This document shows, piece by piece, positions 46,217-59,477 of a stretch of 64,000 nt of DNA. Positions within the stretch are counted from its first letter, which is position 1. Each line of letters starts with the position of its first letter. The notes under the pieces are model-generated. The model saw only the letters and a list, made by a program, of their open reading frames with translations. It was not told the origin of the DNA and ran no database searches. The position numbers and the translations under genes were made by a program. The stretch spans positions 5,850,489-5,914,488 of the forward strand of contig OY751485.1 of NCBI GenBank assembly GCA_963565915.1, in the 5' to 3' direction. Source of the stretch: Entoloma clypeatum (lineage: Eukaryota; Basidiomycota; Agaricomycetes; Agaricales; Entolomataceae).

Positions 46217-49200
46217 AGTTCGAAGGTGTTGTATAGTGATTTTTTCAGTTTGAAGTGTTTCTTTCAGTTGGAATGGACTATATAGTGTTTGTTTCAGTTT
46301 GAAATGGACTTGGTATGTGTTCTGAGTGTAATTTGAAGGTGTACGGGAATATTGAACCGCAGAGTATATTAGAAATTGCGAAACAACTATATGAGTGTTC
46401 TGAGTGAGATTTGAAGGTGTACGGGATGATTATGTAAGCGCTGAAAGTGATATGGGATGTATGTAAGCCTGGGAAGTGATATGGGATGATTATGTAAGCA
46501 TAGAAAAGTGTACGGGATGATTAAACTGATTTCTCGGGTATATCTTGAAGTCTAATATACTTTTGAAGTGTATATGGCTTTTGAAGTGTACTTGGCTTAC
46601 TTGGATAAGAAACTATATATGTTAGTGGTCAGGTTTTAAACTGTTTGGTGTTAGGAGTCAGGAGTTAATTGGTTAGGCTGGGAACATTGATGCCTCCAGT
46701 TCGAAGGTGTTGTATAGTGATTTTTTCAGTTTGAAGTGTTTCTTTCAGTTGGAATGGACTATATAGTGTTTGTTTCAGTTTGAAATGGACTTGGTATGTG
46801 TTCTGAGTGTAATTTGAAGGTGTACGGGAATATTGAACCGCAGAGTATATTAGAAATTGCGAAACAACTATATGAGTGTTCTGAGTGAGATTTGAAGGTG
46901 TACGGGATGATTATGTAAGCGCTGAAAGTGATATGGGATGTATGTAAGCCTGGGAAGTGATATGGGATGATTATGTAAGCATAGAAAAGTGTACGGGATG
47001 ATTAAACTGATTTCTCGGGTATATCTTGAAGTCTAATATACTTTTGAAGTGTATATGGCTTTTGAAGTGTACTTGGCTTACTTGGATAAGAAACTATATA
47101 TGTTAGTGGTCAGGTTTTAAACTGTTTGGTGTTAGGAGTCAGGAGTTAATTGGTTAGGCTGGGAACATTGATGCCTCCAGTTCGAAGGTGTTGTATAGTG
47201 ATTTTTTCAGTTTGAAGTGTTTCTTTCAGTTGGAATGGACTATATAGTGTTTGTTTCAGTTTGAAATGGACTTGGTATGTGTTCTGAGTGTAATTTGAAG
47301 GTGTACGGGAATATTGAACCGCAGAGTATATTAGAAATTGCGAAACAACTATATGAGTGTTCTGAGTGAGATTTGAAGGTGTACGGGATGATTATGTAAG
47401 CGCTGAAAGTGATATGGGATGTATGTAAGCCTGGGAAGTGATATGGGATGATTATGTAAGCATAGAAAAGTGTACGGGATGATTAAACTGATTTCTCGGG
47501 TATATCTTGAAGTCTAATATACTTTTGAAGTGTATATGGCTTTTGAAGTGTACTTGGCTTACTTGGATAAGAAACTATATATGTTAGTGGTCAGGTTTTA
47601 AACTGTTTGGTGTTAGGAGTCAGGAGTTAATTGGTTAGGCTGGGAACATTGATGCCTCCAGTTCGAAGGTGTTGTATAGTGATTTTTTCAGTTTGAAGTG
47701 TTTCTTTCAGTTGGAATGGACTATATAGTGTTTGTTTCAGTTTGAAATGGACTTGGTATGTGTTCTGAGTGTAATTTGAAGGTGTACGGGAATATTGAAC
47801 CGCAGAGTATATTAGAAATTGCGAAACAACTATATGAGTGTTCTGAGTGAGATTTGAAGGTGTACGGGATGATTATGTAAGCGCTGAAAGTGATATGGGA
47901 TGTATGTAAGCCTGGGAAGTGATATGGGATGATTATGTAAGCATAGAAAAGTGTACGGGATGATTAAACTGATTTCTCGGGTATATCTTGAAGTCTAATA
48001 TACTTTTGAAGTGTATATGGCTTTTGAAGTGTACTTGGCTTACTTGGATAAGAAACTATATATGTTAGTGGTCAGGTTTTAAACTGTTTGGTGTTAGGAG
48101 TCAGGAGTTAATTGGTTAGGCTGGGAACATTGATGCCTCCAGTTCGAAGGTGTTGTATAGTGATTTTTTCAGTTTGAAGTGTTTCTTTCAGTTGGAATGG
48201 ACTATATAGTGTTTGTTTCAGTTTGAAATGGACTTGGTATGTGTTCTGAGTGTAATTTGAAGGTGTACGGGAATATTGAACCGCAGAGTATATTAGAAAT
48301 TGCGAAACAACTATATGAGTGTTCTGAGTGAGATTTGAAGGTGTACGGGATGATTATGTAAGCGCTGAAAGTGATATGGGATGTATGTAAGCCTGGGAAG
48401 TGATATGGGATGATTATGTAAGCATAGAAAAGTGTACGGGATGATTAAACTGATTTCTCGGGTATATCTTGAAGTCTAATATACTTTTGAAGTGTATATG
48501 GCTTTTGAAGTGTACTTGGCTTACTTGGATAAGAAACTATATATGTTAGTGGTCAGGTTTTAAACTGTTTGGTGTTAGGAGTCAGGAGTTAATTGGTTAG
48601 GCTGGGAACATTGATGCCTCCAGTTCGAAGGTGTTGTATAGTGATTTTTTCAGTTTGAAGTGTTTCTTTCAGTTGGAATGGACTATATAGTGTTTGTTTC
48701 AGTTTGAAATGGACTTGGTATGTGTTCTGAGTGTAATTTGAAGGTGTACGGGAATATTGAACCGCAGAGTATATTAGAAATTGCGAAACAACTATATGAG
48801 TGTTCTGAGTGAGATTTGAAGGTGTACGGGATGATTATGTAAGCGCTGAAAGTGATATGGGATGTATGTAAGCCTGGGAAGTGATATGGGATGATTATGT
48901 AAGCATAGAAAAGTGTACGGGATGATTAAACTGATTTCTCGGGTATATCTTGAAGTCTAATATACTTTTGAAGTGTATATGGCTTTTGAAGTGTACTTGG
49001 CTTACTTGGATAAGAAACTATATATGTTAGTGGTCAGGTTTTAAACTGTTTGGTGTTAGGAGTCAGGAGTTAATTGGTTAGGCTGGGAACATTGATGCCT
49101 CCAGTTCGAAGGTGTTGTATAGTGATTTTTTCAGTTTGAAGTGTTTCTTTCAGTTGGAATGGACTATATAGTGTTTGTTTCAGTTTGAAATGGACTTGGT

Positions 49201-52200
49201 ATGTGTTCTGAGTGTAATTTGAAGGTGTACGGGAATATTGAACCGCAGAGTATATTAGAAATTGCGAAACAACTATATGAGTGTTCTGAGTGAGATTTGA
49301 AGGTGTACGGGATGATTATGTAAGCGCTGAAAGTGATATGGGATGTATGTAAGCCTGGGAAGTGATATGGGATGATTATGTAAGCATAGAAAAGTGTACG
49401 GGATGATTAAACTGATTTCTCGGGTATATCTTGAAGTCTAATATACTTTTGAAGTGTATATGGCTTTTGAAGTGTACTTGGCTTACTTGGATAAGAAACT
49501 ATATATGTTAGTGGTCAGGTTTTAAACTGTTTGGTGTTAGGAGTCAGGAGTTAATTGGTTAGGCTGGGAACATTGATGCCTCCAGTTCGAAGGTGTTGTA
49601 TAGTGATTTTTTCAGTTTGAAGTGTTTCTTTCAGTTGGAATGGACTATATAGTGTTTGTTTCAGTTTGAAATGGACTTGGTATGTGTTCTGAGTGTAATT
49701 TGAAGGTGTACGGGAATATTGAACCGCAGAGTATATTAGAAATTGCGAAACAACTATATGAGTGTTCTGAGTGAGATTTGAAGGTGTACGGGATGATTAT
49801 GTAAGCGCTGAAAGTGATATGGGATGTATGTAAGCCTGGGAAGTGATATGGGATGATTATGTAAGCATAGAAAAGTGTACGGGATGATTAAACTGATTTC
49901 TCGGGTATATCTTGAAGTCTAATATACTTTTGAAGTGTATATGGCTTTTGAAGTGTACTTGGCTTACTTGGATAAGAAACTATATATGTTAGTGGTCAGG
50001 TTTTAAACTGTTTGGTGTTAGGAGTCAGGAGTTAATTGGTTAGGCTGGGAACATTGATGCCTCCAGTTCGAAGGTGTTGTATAGTGATTTTTTCAGTTTG
50101 AAGTGTTTCTTTCAGTTGGAATGGACTATATAGTGTTTGTTTCAGTTTGAAATGGACTTGGTATGTGTTCTGAGTGTAATTTGAAGGTGTACGGGAATAT
50201 TGAACCGCAGAGTATATTAGAAATTGCGAAACAACTATATGAGTGTTCTGAGTGAGATTTGAAGGTGTACGGGATGATTATGTAAGCGCTGAAAGTGATA
50301 TGGGATGTATGTAAGCCTGGGAAGTGATATGGGATGATTATGTAAGCATAGAAAAGTGTACGGGATGATTAAACTGATTTCTCGGGTATATCTTGAAGTC
50401 TAATATACTTTTGAAGTGTATATGGCTTTTGAAGTGTACTTGGCTTACTTGGATAAGAAACTATATATGTTAGTGGTCAGGTTTTAAACTGTTTGGTGTT
50501 AGGAGTCAGGAGTTAATTGGTTAGGCTGGGAACATTGATGCCTCCAGTTCGAAGGTGTTGTATAGTGATTTTTTCAGTTTGAAGTGTTTCTTTCAGTTGG
50601 AATGGACTATATAGTGTTTGTTTCAGTTTGAAATGGACTTGGTATGTGTTCTGAGTGTAATTTGAAGGTGTACGGGAATATTGAACCGCAGAGTATATTA
50701 GAAATTGCGAAACAACTATATGAGTGTTCTGAGTGAGATTTGAAGGTGTACGGGATGATTATGTAAGCGCTGAAAGTGATATGGGATGTATGTAAGCCTG
50801 GGAAGTGATATGGGATGATTATGTAAGCATAGAAAAGTGTACGGGATGATTAAACTGATTTCTCGGGTATATCTTGAAGTCTAATATACTTTTGAAGTGT
50901 ATATGGCTTTTGAAGTGTACTTGGCTTACTTGGATAAGAAACTATATATGTTAGTGGTCAGGTTTTAAACTGTTTGGTGTTAGGAGTCAGGAGTTAATTG
51001 GTTAGGCTGGGAACATTGATGCCTCCAGTTCGAAGGTGTTGTATAGTGATTTTTTCAGTTTGAAGTGTTTCTTTCAGTTGGAATGGACTATATAGTGTTT
51101 GTTTCAGTTTGAAATGGACTTGGTATGTGTTCTGAGTGTAATTTGAAGGTGTACGGGAATATTGAACCGCAGAGTATATTAGAAATTGCGAAACAACTAT
51201 ATGAGTGTTCTGAGTGAGATTTGAAGGTGTACGGGATGATTATGTAAGCGCTGAAAGTGATATGGGATGTATGTAAGCCTGGGAAGTGATATGGGATGAT
51301 TATGTAAGCATAGAAAAGTGTACGGGATGATTAAACTGATTTCTCGGGTATATCTTGAAGTCTAATATACTTTTGAAGTGTATATGGCTTTTGAAGTGTA
51401 CTTGGCTTACTTGGATAAGAAACTATATATGTTAGTGGTCAGGTTTTAAACTGTTTGGTGTTAGGAGTCAGGAGTTAATTGGTTAGGCTGGGAACATTGA
51501 TGCCTCCAGTTCGAAGGTGTTGTATAGTGATTTTTTCAGTTTGAAGTGTTTCTTTCAGTTGGAATGGACTATATAGTGTTTGTTTCAGTTTGAAATGGAC
51601 TTGGTATGTGTTCTGAGTGTAATTTGAAGGTGTACGGGAATATTGAACCGCAGAGTATATTAGAAATTGCGAAACAACTATATGAGTGTTCTGAGTGAGA
51701 TTTGAAGGTGTACGGGATGATTATGTAAGCGCTGAAAGTGATATGGGATGTATGTAAGCCTGGGAAGTGATATGGGATGATTATGTAAGCATAGAAAAGT
51801 GTACGGGATGATTAAACTGATTTCTCGGGTATATCTTGAAGTCTAATATACTTTTGAAGTGTATATGGCTTTTGAAGTGTACTTGGCTTACTTGGATAAG
51901 AAACTATATATGTTAGTGGTCAGGTTTTAAACTGTTTGGTGTTAGGAGTCAGGAGTTAATTGGTTAGGCTGGGAACATTGATGCCTCCAGTTCGAAGGTG
52001 TTGTATAGTGATTTTTTCAGTTTGAAGTGTTTCTTTCAGTTGGAATGGACTATATAGTGTTTGTTTCAGTTTGAAATGGACTTGGTATGTGTTCTGAGTG
52101 TAATTTGAAGGTGTACGGGAATATTGAACCGCAGAGTATATTAGAAATTGCGAAACAACTATATGAGTGTTCTGAGTGAGATTTGAAGGTGTACGGGATG

Positions 52201-55200
52201 ATTATGTAAGCGCTGAAAGTGATATGGGATGTATGTAAGCCTGGGAAGTGATATGGGATGATTATGTAAGCATAGAAAAGTGTACGGGATGATTAAACTG
52301 ATTTCTCGGGTATATCTTGAAGTCTAATATACTTTTGAAGTGTATATGGCTTTTGAAGTGTACTTGGCTTACTTGGATAAGAAACTATATATGTTAGTGG
52401 TCAGGTTTTAAACTGTTTGGTGTTAGGAGTCAGGAGTTAATTGGTTAGGCTGGGAACATTGATGCCTCCAGTTCGAAGGTGTTGTATAGTGATTTTTTCA
52501 GTTTGAAGTGTTTCTTTCAGTTGGAATGGACTATATAGTGTTTGTTTCAGTTTGAAATGGACTTGGTATGTGTTCTGAGTGTAATTTGAAGGTGTACGGG
52601 AATATTGAACCGCAGAGTATATTAGAAATTGCGAAACAACTATATGAGTGTTCTGAGTGAGATTTGAAGGTGTACGGGATGATTATGTAAGCGCTGAAAG
52701 TGATATGGGATGTATGTAAGCCTGGGAAGTGATATGGGATGATTATGTAAGCATAGAAAAGTGTACGGGATGATTAAACTGATTTCTCGGGTATATCTTG
52801 AAGTCTAATATACTTTTGAAGTGTATATGGCTTTTGAAGTGTACTTGGCTTACTTGGATAAGAAACTATATATGTTAGTGGTCAGGTTTTAAACTGTTTG
52901 GTGTTAGGAGTCAGGAGTTAATTGGTTAGGCTGGGAACATTGATGCCTCCAGTTCGAAGGTGTTGTATAGTGATTTTTTCAGTTTGAAGTGTTTCTTTCA
53001 GTTGGAATGGACTATATAGTGTTTGTTTCAGTTTGAAATGGACTTGGTATGTGTTCTGAGTGTAATTTGAAGGTGTACGGGAATATTGAACCGCAGAGTA
53101 TATTAGAAATTGCGAAACAACTATATGAGTGTTCTGAGTGAGATTTGAAGGTGTACGGGATGATTATGTAAGCGCTGAAAGTGATATGGGATGTATGTAA
53201 GCCTGGGAAGTGATATGGGATGATTATGTAAGCATAGAAAAGTGTACGGGATGATTAAACTGATTTCTCGGGTATATCTTGAAGTCTAATATACTTTTGA
53301 AGTGTATATGGCTTTTGAAGTGTACTTGGCTTACTTGGATAAGAAACTATATATGTTAGTGGTCAGGTTTTAAACTGTTTGGTGTTAGGAGTCAGGAGTT
53401 AATTGGTTAGGCTGGGAACATTGATGCCTCCAGTTCGAAGGTGTTGTATAGTGATTTTTTCAGTTTGAAGTGTTTCTTTCAGTTGGAATGGACTATATAG
53501 TGTTTGTTTCAGTTTGAAATGGACTTGGTATGTGTTCTGAGTGTAATTTGAAGGTGTACGGGAATATTGAACCGCAGAGTATATTAGAAATTGCGAAACA
53601 ACTATATGAGTGTTCTGAGTGAGATTTGAAGGTGTACGGGATGATTATGTAAGCGCTGAAAGTGATATGGGATGTATGTAAGCCTGGGAAGTGATATGGG
53701 ATGATTATGTAAGCATAGAAAAGTGTACGGGATGATTAAACTGATTTCTCGGGTATATCTTGAAGTCTAATATACTTTTGAAGTGTATATGGCTTTTGAA
53801 GTGTACTTGGCTTACTTGGATAAGAAACTATATATGTTAGTGGTCAGGTTTTAAACTGTTTGGTGTTAGGAGTCAGGAGTTAATTGGTTAGGCTGGGAAC
53901 ATTGATGCCTCCAGTTCGAAGGTGTTGTATAGTGATTTTTTCAGTTTGAAGTGTTTCTTTCAGTTGGAATGGACTATATAGTGTTTGTTTCAGTTTGAAA
54001 TGGACTTGGTATGTGTTCTGAGTGTAATTTGAAGGTGTACGGGAATATTGAACCGCAGAGTATATTAGAAATTGCGAAACAACTATATGAGTGTTCTGAG
54101 TGAGATTTGAAGGTGTACGGGATGATTATGTAAGCGCTGAAAGTGATATGGGATGTATGTAAGCCTGGGAAGTGATATGGGATGATTATGTAAGCATAGA
54201 AAAGTGTACGGGATGATTAAACTGATTTCTCGGGTATATCTTGAAGTCTAATATACTTTTGAAGTGTATATGGCTTTTGAAGTGTACTTGGCTTACTTGG
54301 ATAAGAAACTATATATGTTAGTGGTCAGGTTTTAAACTGTTTGGTGTTAGGAGTCAGGAGTTAATTGGTTAGGCTGGGAACATTGATGCCTCCAGTTCGA
54401 AGGTGTTGTATAGTGATTTTTTCAGTTTGAAGTGTTTCTTTCAGTTGGAATGGACTATATAGTGTTTGTTTCAGTTTGAAATGGACTTGGTATGTGTTCT
54501 GAGTGTAATTTGAAGGTGTACGGGAATATTGAACCGCAGAGTATATTAGAAATTGCGAAACAACTATATGAGTGTTCTGAGTGAGATTTGAAGGTGTACG
54601 GGATGATTATGTAAGCGCTGAAAGTGATATGGGATGTATGTAAGCCTGGGAAGTGATATGGGATGATTATGTAAGCATAGAAAAGTGTACGGGATGATTA
54701 AACTGATTTCTCGGGTATATCTTGAAGTCTAATATACTTTTGAAGTGTATATGGCTTTTGAAGTGTACTTGGCTTACTTGGATAAGAAACTATATATGTT
54801 AGTGGTCAGGTTTTAAACTGTTTGGTGTTAGGAGTCAGGAGTTAATTGGTTAGGCTGGGAACATTGATGCCTCCAGTTCGAAGGTGTTGTATAGTGATTT
54901 TTTCAGTTTGAAGTGTTTCTTTCAGTTGGAATGGACTATATAGTGTTTGTTTCAGTTTGAAATGGACTTGGTATGTGTTCTGAGTGTAATTTGAAGGTGT
55001 ACGGGAATATTGAACCGCAGAGTATATTAGAAATTGCGAAACAACTATATGAGTGTTCTGAGTGAGATTTGAAGGTGTACGGGATGATTATGTAAGCGCT
55101 GAAAGTGATATGGGATGTATGTAAGCCTGGGAAGTGATATGGGATGATTATATAAGCATAGAAAAGTGTACGGGATGATTAAACTGATTTCTCGGGTATA

Positions 55201-55865
55201 TCTTGAAGTCTAATATACTTTTGAAGTGTATATGGCTTTTGAAGTGTACTTGGCTTACTTGGATAAGAAACTATATATGTTAGTGGTCAGGTTTTAAACT
55301 GTTTGGTGTTAGGAGTCAGGAGTTAATTGGTTAGGCTGGGAACATTGATGCCTCCAGTTCGAAGGTGTTGTATAGTGATTTTTTCAGTTTGAAGTGTTTC
55401 TTTCAGTTGGAATGGACTATATAGTGTTTGTTTCAGTTTGAAATGGACTTGGTATGTGTTCTGAGTGTAATTTGAAGGTGTACGGGAATATTGAACCGCA
55501 GAGTATATTAGAAATTGCGAAACAACTATATGAGTGTTCTGAGTGAGATTTGAAGGTGTACGGGATGATTATGTAAGCGCTGAAAGTGATATGGGATGTA
55601 TGTAAGCCTGGGAAGTGATATGGGATGATTATGTAAGCATAGAAAAGTGTACGGGATGATTAAACTGATTTCTCGGGTATATCTTGAAGTCTAATATACT
55701 TTTGAAGTGTATATGGCTTTTGAAGTGTACTTGGCTTACTTGGATAAGAAACTATATATGTTAGTGGTCAGGTTTTAAACTGTTTGGTGTTAGGAGTCAG
55801 GAGTTAATTGGTTAGGCTGGGAACATTGATGCCTCCAGTTCGAAGGTGTTGTATAGTGATTTTTT
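46217..55865. repeat. Subtelomeric satellite, 20 tandem copies of a 481-bp unit
   Basis: The marker CGAAGGTGTTG recurs at 46,221, 46,702, 47,183 and so on to 55,841, exactly 481 bp apart each time: 20 complete periods plus about 25 bases. Copies look essentially identical; the only difference I spotted is A for G near 55,151 in the penultimate unit (ATTATATAAGC instead of ATTATGTAAGC). The unit is AT-rich, has no ORF of note, and contains smaller internal echoes (GTACGGGATGATTA, GATATGGGATG, TTTGAAGTGT). It ends in mid-unit at 55,865 where telomere repeats begin. Confidence 0.97.
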
Positions 55866-55899
55866 AGGGGTTAGGGGTTAGGGGTTAGGGGGTTAGGGG
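55866..55899 (+). repeat. Interstitial telomere tract 5
   Basis: About five TTAGGGG-type units joined without a gap to the interrupted satellite and to the 3' end of a PLE. This is the expected product of a broken end healed by telomere addition. Confidence 0.88.
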
Positions 55900-56674
55900 A
55901 GGAGCACTACGACGAGCGCAGCGAGGAGGAGTGCGACTGAGGGGCCTGTGTGCCGATGTGGACAATAGGACTTGGGATAAGTCCAGGATCCTATTTCGGC
56001 CTTTATAGGCCTCATCAGGTCCGAAAACGGCAATCGGTTGAGTCATGCCAGAGTACAATAACGCTATTGTTCTCTGGGGCAGCTGACTCTGCCTATTGTT
56101 CACTTCGACACACGCCTGACAGCGGGCGCGACAGGGAAGACGCCACACAGCGCGCGACCCATGCGGTATCCGAGTCACGTGCCTCAACACGCGCCGGACC
56201 CTACAAGGGTAAGGCTATGGGGAATCCCCATCACGGACCGACGGTCCGGGTGAGATCCGAGTGAACCGAGATAACGGATCGCTCCCACATCAAAGTCCGA
56301 AGATCTTTGAAGGCGAAGACCGTTATCCCGAAGGACACACAACAAGAAAACTAACCAATACCCAGTAACATGTAAGAACAGTTACGGGAAACCACCTAAG
56401 TACATTATTTACGAAATGTACCTAAAAACGCCAGACACAATGGTCGACATCAGAGCTGGAGTAAGCAAGGGCGAACAAGCAAGTCATCTCATCGCTAGAC
56501 ATGTCGATTGTTCGAACCGACACCAGCTGAGCGAGATGACCCACATTCCCAACCCAACCCTAGGGTTGGGCGCACGTCCGTCGTTGAGTCTAGCAAAGGC
56601 CGGACTCACCCCCAGCCCCTAACGTTAACCGGTTAGGGTTAGGTTAGGGGTTAGGGGTTAGGAGTAAGGGGTTA
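55896..56674 (-). mobile_element. PLE copy A, 3' terminal repeat
   Basis: The 3' pLTR of a truncated element. It matches the copies at 58,237 and 63,057 except for a different segment at about 56,110-56,210 and single substitutions. It ends in a degenerate telomere-like stretch (GGTTAGGGTTAGGTTAGGGG and following) that belongs to the element itself. Confidence 0.87.
55960..56022 (-). ncRNA. Hammerhead ribozyme, copy A
   Basis: Same intact core as the copy at 63,121: GGAC, CUGAUGA, GGCC...GGCC, GAAA, AUAGGA...UCCUAU, U, GUCC. Confidence 0.85.
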
Positions 56675-57114
56675 CTGTTAGGGGGTAAGGTTAGGTTAAG
56701 CTGTTGGCTATTGTGTGTCAATAGGCAGGCATATATCTTTTCAATATAAGCTGAGCTTACGGTTAGGGTTAGGCTCCAAGGCTAATTCCTATGGTTTTCC
56801 ATTGCGCACGAAGGCGCTATACCGTAAGTCGTTGGTCAGCTACACCGACAGGGTGGGTTTCCACCACCGTTAAAGAACCGGAATGGTCAGAGAATGAAGG
56901 GGGACTCACTTTCGTAGGTAAGTCTGTGGTAGCAAGGAGTTTATTCTCACTATTATGGTACTCTAGCGTTGTTCTCCCATATGCTCCTTCCGCAGCGTTC
57001 GTACTTAAACTACTGACTACAAAAGGGATACACATGCCATAACGCAGGTAGGTCTAGCCGGTACATCCAACTGTTCTCCCATATCCCCCTCGACGCTGTA
57101 AAGCGCCAAGACAC
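56675..57114 (-). mobile_element. PLE copy A, 3' untranslated region
   Basis: Matches 59,038-59,477 of the complete element with a few substitutions. No ORF of note. Confidence 0.85.
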
Positions 57115-57455
57115 TCAGTCGTGACGAGACAACCAAGCGTCTCCAAGACTCTGACGAGTATTAACAAGGTGCGCCAGTGCGGTTCCTTCGGTTTCAGATA
57201 GTTCTGAATCTGAGGAGTCCTCGAGTTCGTCTGCAGACAGCCGAACAACCGGGGACTGGCGCGAAGCTTCCTTGTCCATTCCTGTGATCACCACCTTTTT
57301 CCAAAGAGTAGTTAAGTCAAATAAATTCAGAGTACGCTTTCGCGATACCAAGAATTTTCGTTTATCAAATCCTAACACCCGGATATCCGGCATGGGGGTT
57401 ACCCCCCCTGCGGTGTGAACCATGACCGTCAGGTCCTCGTCGTCCATAACAGACG
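57115..57455 (-). pseudogene. PLE copy A, 5'-truncated reverse transcriptase C terminus
   Basis: Keeps only about the last 113 codons of the element's ORF (MDDEDLTVMVHTAGG onward to the stop at 57,115). At 57,455 the sequence switches in one step to TAGGGGTTAGGGG. No catalytic motif remains. The truncation is at the element's 5' side, as expected for incomplete reverse transcription or end erosion. Confidence 0.9.
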
Positions 57456-57468
57456 TAGGGGTTAGGGG
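57456..57468 (+). repeat. Interstitial telomere tract 6
   Basis: TAGGGGTTAGGGG capping truncated copy A and abutting the 3' end of copy B. Confidence 0.8.
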
Positions 57469-58236
57469 AGGAGCACTACGACGAGCGCAGCGAGGAGGAG
57501 TGCGACTGAGGGCCTGTGTGCCGATGTGGACAATAGGACTTGGGATAAGTCCAGGATCCTATTTCGGCCTTTATAGGCCTCATCAGGTCCGAAAACGGCA
57601 ATCGTTTGAGTCATGCCAGAGAACAATAACGCTATTGTTCTCTGGGGCAGCTGACTCTGCCTATTGTTCACTTCGACACACAGTCCGACAGTCGCGCGAC
57701 AGGGAAGACGCCACACGGCGCTCGCCCAGACAGCGCCCATCACAGGCACGTGCCACCATGAAGTTTCATAGTAGCACGTGCCTCAGGACCCTGCAAGGGT
57801 AAGGCTATGGGGAATCCCCATCACGGACCAGCGGTCCGGGTGAGACCCGAGTGAACCGAGATAACGGATCGCTCCCACATCAAAGTCCGAAGATCTTTGA
57901 AGGCGAAGACCGTTATCCCGAAGGACACACAACAAGAAAACTAATCAATACCCAGTAACATGTAAGAACAGTTACGGGAAACCACCTAAGTACATTATTT
58001 ACGAAATGTACGTAAAAACGCCAGACACAGTGGTCGACATCAGAGCTGGAGTAAGCAAGGGCGAACAAGCAAGCCATCTCATCGCTAGACATGTCGATTG
58101 TTCGAACCGACACCAGCTGAGCGAGATGACCCACATTCCCAACCCAACCCTAGGGTTGGGCGCACGTCCGTCGTTGAGTCTAGCAAAGGCCGGACTCACC
58201 CCCAGCCCCCAACGTTAACCGGTTAGGGTTAGGTTA
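57465..58236 (-). mobile_element. PLE copy B, solo terminal repeat
   Basis: One pLTR without coding region, lying between the tract at 57,456 and the start of the complete element. It ends in GGTTAGGGTTAGGTTAGGGG and then runs directly into the next 3' end. It probably represents an insertion truncated to its 3' pLTR. Confidence 0.85.
57528..57590 (-). ncRNA. Hammerhead ribozyme, copy B
   Basis: Intact core, identical in the catalytic bases to copies A, C and D. Confidence 0.85.
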
Positions 58237-59037
58237 GGGGAGGAGCACTACGACGAGCGCAGCGAGGAGGAGTGCGACTGAGGGGCCTGTGTGCCGATGT
58301 GGACAATAGGACTTGGGATAAGTCCAGGATCCTATTTCGGCCTTTATAGGCCTCATCAGGTCCGAAAACGGCAATCGGTTGAGTCATGCCAGAGAACAAT
58401 AACGCTATTGTTCTCTGGGGCAGCTGACTCTGCCTATTGTTCACTTCGACACATAGTCCGACAGTCGCGCGACAGGGAAGACGCCACACGGCGCTCGCCC
58501 AGACAGCGCCCATCACAGGCACGTGCCACCATGAAATTTCATAGTAACACGTGCCTCAGGACCCTGCAAGGGTAAGGCTATGGGGAATCCCCATCACGGA
58601 CCAGCGGTCCGGGTGAGACCCGAGTGAACCGAGATAACGGATCGCTCCCACATCAAAGTCCGAAGATCTTTGAAGGCGAAGACCGTTATCCCAAAGGACA
58701 CACAACAAGAAAACTAACCAATACCCAGTAACATGTAAGAACAGTTACGGGAAACCACCTAAGTACATTATTTACGAAATGTACGTAAAAACGCCAGACA
58801 CAATGGTCGACATCAGAGCTGGAGTAAGCAAGGGCGAACAAGCAAGTCATCTCATCGCTAGACATGTCGATTGTTCGAACCGACACCAGCTGAGCGAGAT
58901 GACCCACATTCCCAACCCAACCCTAGGGTTGGGCGCACGTCCGTCGTTGAGTCTAGCAAAGGCCGGACTCACCCCCAGCCCCTAACGTTAACCGGTTAGG
59001 GTTAGGTTAGGGGTTAGGGGTTAGGAGTAAGGGGTTA
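58237..59037 (-). repeat. PLE 3' terminal repeat (copy C)
   Basis: About 800-bp pseudo-LTR. It contains a hammerhead at 58,301-58,363 and short palindromes (for example GGCACGTGCC near 58,519), and its centromere-distal part is a run of degenerate TTAGGG-like units that belongs to the element. Confidence 0.88.
58301..58363 (-). ncRNA. Hammerhead ribozyme, copy C (3' pLTR)
   Basis: Read on the minus strand: stem I GGAC, CUGAUGA, stem II GGCCU/AGGCC with loop AUAA, GAAA, stem III AUAGGA/UCCUAU, H17 = U, then GUCC. All invariant core residues are present. Predicted cleavage follows the AUU triplet. Confidence 0.87.
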
Positions 59038-59477
59038 CTGTTAGGGGGTAAGGTTAGGTTAAGCTGTTGGCTATTGTGTGTCAATAGGCAGGCATATATC
59101 TTTTCAATATAAACTGAGCTTACGGTTAGGGTTAGGCTCCAAGGCTAATTCCTATGGTTTTCCATTGCGCACGAAGGCGCTATACCGTAAGTCGTTGGTC
59201 AGCTACACCGACAGGGTGGATTTTCACCACCGTTAAAGAACCGGAATGGTCAGAGAATGAAGGGGGACTCACTTTCGTAGGTAAGTCTGTGGTAGCAAGG
59301 AGTTAATTCTCACTATTATGGTACTCTAGCGTTGTTCTCCCATATGCTCCTTCCGCAGCGTTCGTACTTAAACTACTAACTACAAAAGGGATACACACGC
59401 CATAACGCAGGTAGGTCTAGCCGGTACATCCAACTGTTCTCCCATATCCCCCTCGACGCCGCGAAGCGCCAAGACAC
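59038..59477 (-). other. PLE 3' untranslated region
   Basis: 440 bp between the stop codon and the 3' pLTR. No ORF of note. The right part is C-rich on the minus strand. Confidence 0.75.

Noticed and set aside
46217..55865. The 481-bp array as a CRISPR or rDNA array
   Set aside because: The units are long, identical and without unique spacers, and show no rRNA motifs. It is a eukaryotic satellite.
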